Origin: Chaunax sp. Z400
Taxonomy: Eukaryota; Chordata; Actinopteri; Lophiiformes; Chaunacidae
NCBI GenBank assembly: GCA_037577475.1
Contig: CM075183.1
Span: 19,818,781-19,882,780 of the forward strand
Length of the DNA stretch: 64,000 bases
Reading direction: 5' to 3'
Shown here: positions 59,020 through 64,000 of the stretch, one piece after another
Numbering within the stretch: the stretch's first letter is position 1
How the letters are laid out: each line of letters starts with the position of its first letter
The notes under the pieces: model-generated
Told to the model about the DNA's origin: nothing
The model's input: the letters and a program-made list of their open reading frames with translations, nothing else
The model's database searches: none
Made by a program: the position numbers and the translations under genes

Positions 59020-60075
59020 TAATTCAAGAAAGAAATTATGATTATTTTCTCATGTAATCAGTCAATTTTTAAGTAAGTAAATTTCTCAGAGCCCATGCCG
59101 ATGCCTAAAATATATTTAAACAGATGGAAGCAAACTCATTTAGCCTCCATTGTAGATTAGGTTTATTATCAACATCTACTATTTATCAGCTGTTTGCAAT
59201 AACAAAATAACACAAGAAGAGTTTAAATCACTCAATGCAACAGATATCAGAGACGTGTTTTTAATGCTATTTCTACGGACTACCACAGTCTCTAATAATA
59301 ATTAGAAAATTAAAAATAATTCAACCTCTTGATGACAAGCGTATCTAATACTTTGTAGACACCCTTTTGCTGCTATAATCAGAAAAGACTTTTGGACTCT
59401 ACAGAGAAAGAAAGTCTATGAAGGTTGGCTCAGTGTTTTAACAACATCTGATTTGCAAATGTGGATGCTATTCAGGGGGTTTAACCATTTTGAGATATTT
59501 TAACTGCTCTTGTTTGATTTGGTTTCACAAAAAACTGATAAATAGCATATTAAATATATACTTTATTATATAAAGTAATAAAAAAAATAATATGAGTTGA
59601 ATAATCTTTCCTCCGGCTGTAAATTTAAACTAAAAATGCAGAAAATATAAACATTTTTCTTAAGAAATTGTTTGATGTTTGAAGATGTAACTTATGTATG
59701 TCTGTGGAATGGAAATTTCCTTTTTTAAAGTTAAAAAAAGAAATAAATAAAGGCACTTTTAGGATTATTTATGTGAAGAAATTAAGAAAATAAAACCAGT
59801 CATGAATCTTTGAGTGTAAACGTTGGATTAAAACTCCATTCTGTGTGTTTGAGAATTACATATTCAACATTGCTATACTGTGTTTTCACATTTCCTTACA
59901 TGTGCATGGATTTGTGTGTTTTTAAGCTTTGATTTTCAGTGGTTGATTGGATGGAAAGTTCTCTGTTGGTTTAACTTGATCTAACGCTGGGAATGGGCAG
60001 ACATCTCTGTCCTGGCACAAAAAGGAGGGCTTGTTAGTGTTAGCCAAAAAGTCTGTCTACTCCGATGTTTTCCTC

Positions 60076-60078
<3 letters not shown>
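59020..60078. other. AT-rich intronic DNA
   Basis: No exon or element recognised. Confidence 0.4.

Positions 60079-60125
<47 letters not shown>
60079..60125. repeat. CA microsatellite
   Basis: About 23 CA dinucleotides. Confidence 0.97.
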
Positions 60126-60127
<2 letters not shown>

Positions 60128-63100
60128 ATATCAGCATTTTGACTCTGAAACCAGCAACAAGACCCTCCTGTCCCTCTGTCAGCTTCCATTTATGTACCAT
60201 TTAGCGACCAGTGAACCTTCGCTGTGCTCTAATCTCTCCTGAAATAACGTTTCTATCTGTCCACTCACTCCCACAACAGTCGCCTCCTCCATAAACCTGA
60301 GCGAATCTGAATCTCTCTGATGTCTGTCTGACTGTGAAGATCCCTGTGGTTTATTATTATATTATTATATGGGTTTTAATGAAATCCATCATTACCTATT
60401 GTCGTTAAACATTTTCACTGATGCTCCACTCTGAGCTCTAGACTGAAGCTATTTTTGGCTTTGTGTCTCCTAACATAACTACCTCATTAGAACTCATGTC
60501 AAATGACTGAATCAGCTACTGAGAGTGGATCTGGCTCCGTCAGTGGCTGCTGAAGGGAAACCTTTCATCAGAAAATCTCTGAGAAGACAAGTCACAACGT
60601 GAACCTGTCGGGCGGATCGTCAAAAACCTTCCCTCGTGTTGTTTTTTGTAGTTTTTGTCTGTTGAAAGTTGGCAGCGAGAATGTTTGAGGAAGCAGATGT
60701 TGGCTTGATTTCAAAAGTGGCTGTTGTATCTCTCTCTGAAACCAAACTTTGGATGGATAAATTATGAAATCGATAATGTTTCTGTGTCAGGGAGGGTCAG
60801 CGTTTCCCAAGAAGTCAGTCTTTAAATATCTGTCTTCATGTTTTCAATGAATGGAACTCAGTGTCTCTCCTCTCACGCTTTAGACTCTTACAACTGGTTT
60901 ATCCTCAGTGTGATACCAGTAACAAAACATAGATATATGAGGATAAGAGGATACGACTTTTGAAGAGCAGTGAACTAAACATCATCTGTCAGTGAGGATA
61001 TACACAAAGAATCCCATCGGTTTAGACCACGAACAAGTTCTCTGACCTTCAAGAGTTGGCAGAAAATGAAGGCATCATTCAGTGCTTCACACGAAATGCT
61101 GCTCAACACACTGCACAAATGCATTAGGATGGCCTCTGACTGGATGCTGAGCTTGAAGCCCATTAACAACTAGCAGATCATAAAGTGCCTCCAGCAGCGT
61201 CATGTGGATGTAGCAATTCAAGTAGTACTTTTGGTTTTTATCAACAAAAAAAAAGTCACAAATGAAATGGCAAACATGTGGGATCCTTCCTCTCTGGGAG
61301 GTTTCCTGGCATCATGAAATGCTGATGAATGCTAAACTAATTGTGTATGTGCATTCACTGTGTCGCTGGTGACATTATGCAGGCATAATAATGCATTTAT
61401 CATCAAAAACAGCCAGGAGTAACGCCATCGCACCTCCATGTTCAGCAAACTCAGGATGCAAATTAGTCATTTTAATTTAATTTACAATATTAGTGATTGA
61501 TTAGAAGATTTGTAAAGGTAATTGTAGAAAACAGATTCTGAAAAGAATCATTTGGTGTTTTCAGTCTCATCCCTGGAAATTTATAAGAAACCTAGAAAGA
61601 GTTCCAGCCTCTGTCTTCAAAACAACCTTCCAGGGATTCGTCCGCTCTCTCTTTGTTTTTCCATTCTTGTGGGGACATCTTGACCCCAGCAGAGAAAACA
61701 GGGATCAGCTAAAATGTGCACCAGTACAATAACACTTTAAAGCCCCTCGTGAGTCATACTTACTCATCACCTCCACACAAAAACACATTTGCCCACCCAT
61801 GCTAGAACTGCCCACCCACAGGCACACAGAGAGCCCCACAACTGCATGATTAACGAAGCTCTACTTCATCTTGCGACTTCATTGCGTGTTCTTTGATCGA
61901 TGGTATTTTTCCTAAATTATATTTTAATCACACAATCCATACAGCAATTACCCAGTGGTGGCAACTTAGACTTAATTGCATAATGAAGCTAAACCCACTT
62001 GTTTAGCCCGTCAGAACTACATCTCAAGAAGTTGGGGTTAATTTGGATAAAAGGGCACATCGGGACGGCAAAGGAAGTCCAGGTGTTTTATAGATTCGCT
62101 GTCACGTAGCAACCATTAGGCTCATTTTTATTTGCTAGGTGCATCCCAGTTTGAGGCTGGGATAGAGATCCACACGTCTGGACAGATTGTGTCACTAAAG
62201 CGTCAACAGTCCCAAATGGTATTCCAGATGTCCCTGTCCCGAGAAATGTAGTCCATAATATGTATTCCAAATGAACGCTCAAAACGCAACAAAAGTTTAC
62301 CGTTTTAGGGTAAAACCATTGTTGTGTAAACTGAAACTGAATTTGGTGAAACAACTGTGTTTTTTGGGGGGTTTTTGTGGTCATCGATATCCCATAATCC
62401 ACCATGTAACAGTCAAATTTGACAAGAATTCATGCTTTGTCTTTGTGCTCAAGTCATCAAGCAACATGAATATTTTCACATGGATTACCAAGAAAACCTT
62501 TCAAGATAAGATTTGACTGGAATCAGATGTTTGTTGTGATTCTAGCCTGGACATCTTGTTACTGCCGCTGTATTTCCCAGTGGGCCATTATTTGTTTAAG
62601 GTACACGTCCTAGGAGGCGTCCAGGTTTACCAGCTAGAACGACCTGCTGGTGAGAAACTTGGAACTGGTTGACTCACCAGCATTTAGCTTTTGCTTTCTG
62701 TAAGCGACGGCCTTATGTTGGTTCAAAAGATCCGTCATGTGGACACGCCTCATTTCTCTTCCTGTAAAATCTTCTTTTTTTTCCCCTCCGTCTCTGTCAC
62801 GTCAGCACATTTCGCCCCGGGGCGTTTCTGTCAGCATGTGAGCACAGGTGACTTAGACGAGCTGGAAAGTCCTGACCTCCTGTTGCTCTTTTCTCATCTT
62901 TCTTTTTCTTTTCTTTTTCTCTTCCTTATTTGAAGCCAGATGACAAGAACAAGGAACTCGACCCTTGGAACGAAAGGACAAGTTTATCGCTACTCTTTAT
63001 TTATAAATGCTCCTAACTGAGATAACACGGCTTAGACTCCCATAAACATTTACAATAAACTCTGAGATACCCACAGAGAGTCTGCGTCTCTATCAGAACT

Positions 63101-63850
63101 AATCTTTACTGTTACCTTTGTTATTTTCCTTGAACAGTAATATTCTCATTGTTTTAAGGAACAAGGAACTCAAGGAGAAATAAAGAAATGACCGGAATAT
63201 CAGCAGGCAGCCCCGCCCTCCTTTTGTATGTCTTTAAACTTTATTTAAAGTGGACGGAATCCAAAACAGCAAAATTGACAAAGAGAGGTCATATTCCACA
63301 TGGAAAGGCTGGGAGTGGTATTCTGCCGTCTCCCACTGAGGTTGTGTGCACAAACTCACACTTGCAAACTTCTGCACAAATGCATACACACAACAGTCAT
63401 GCACAAACACACAAAGGTGTGTGCATTGGCATTGCTGCCTGCACGTCAAACAATAACCTCGGTCACTTACAGATTTCCTCATCCTCACAGTTAACTGGTT
63501 TGCACACAAGGCCAAGTCACGAAGGAAGCCTCGGCTTGCCAGGAACGTCATTAATGCATCTAAGCAGAAACAGACCATCTCCTGGACTGACTGGGAAATG
63601 GATTAAATGAGAAATAAAGCATGTGCAGACCAGATGATTTCATGCCAGTTTTGGTGAAGAAAAATTGCTACCTGAAGATTATCGAATGCTTTTTCATATT
63701 TGAAACAAAGAAGTTTGTTTTGCTATGATTGAAAGCTCCAGACAGCTGATTACGAGTCGGACTGTGAGCTCCTCAGACTTTGATATAGTCTTGTTAGTGG
63801 ATGTTTCTTATGTGTTTCTGGCTGTATCTGCATGGAAAAAGAGTATTTTC
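60126..63850. other. Long stretch without supported genes
   Basis: No TNF-domain exon or other exon could be supported. A minus-strand open frame at 60975-61169 looks slightly protein-like but has no recognised domain. Polypyrimidine tracts near 62885-62935 give weak acceptor-like sites. Confidence 0.4.
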
Positions 63851-63859
63851 GAACCATAC

Positions 63860-64000
63860 CTCCAACAAGGAGGTTAAGTTTTCAGTCATGGTCTGTCTGT
63901 CTGTCTGTTAGTGCAAATAATTAAATGATTTCCACTAAAGTTCATAGAGGGTTGGGTAAAGAAGCCAGTAAAATGTGATGCAGATCAGGATAAAAGGGCA
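63860..64000 (+). repeat. Dispersed fish repeat, cut by the window end
   Basis: CCAACAAGGAGGTTAAGTTT, a GTCT run (63891-63909) and GTTAGTGCAAATAATT match the recalled opening of a widespread fish repeat that continues toward a GATCCGGATC-type segment. Confidence 0.5.

Noticed and set aside
62931..63010. Second exon of the TNF-ligand gene after the polypyrimidine tract
   Set aside because: The open stretch after TTATTTGAAG lacks a donor before its stop and shows no TNF-stalk features.

Overview
The window is vertebrate nuclear DNA, most likely from a teleost fish. It has split genes with short GT-AG introns, dense microsatellites, remnants of common fish transposons, and vertebrate-type TTAGGG repeats. 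No prokaryotic features were seen.

Left part (1-7440): a complete cyclin B3 gene on the minus strand. Ten coding exons between 4436 and 663 assemble in phase into a 421-residue protein, with a noncoding 5' exon ending at 4723. It is followed by intergenic DNA with dispersed repeats.

Centre (about 7446-42960): a 35.5-kb macrosatellite. Twelve spacer cassettes alternate with blocks of telomere-like hexamers, with the G-rich strand always on plus. The hexamers are TTAGGG, CTAGGG, TTGGGG and TTTGAG. The cassettes come in three sizes, about 194, 525 and 856 bp, differing by a constant 331 bp, so each is A'(BA)n with n = 0, 1 or 2. Each A-type unit is a long inverted repeat; in the best copies the arms are 36 bp and perfect. 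Blocks are polar, with TTGGGG variants at the left and TTTGAG variants at the right. A 727-bp solo-LTR-like element interrupts one block. Long open frames across the array follow from the 6-bp period and start at TTG, so I do not call them genes.

Right part (42961-64000): an A-kinase-anchor-protein-like gene (coding 45110-46006, plus strand) and the first exon of a TNF-superfamily ligand (49849-50070, plus strand; tnfsf11/RANKL-like is my best guess). The remainder is probably a long first intron. It holds microsatellites, a deleted Tc1-like remnant (about 47928-48257), a hAT-like nonautonomous element with target-site duplication (58462-59010) and other fragments. The ccnb3-AKAP divergent pair recalls human CCNB3-AKAP4, and AKAP next to a TNF ligand recalls human AKAP11-TNFSF11. 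The macrosatellite therefore sits between two divergently transcribed genes in an apparently ancient gene neighbourhood.

The most unusual content is the macrosatellite: a telomere-like hexamer array punctuated by stepwise-sized, hairpin-forming cassettes.
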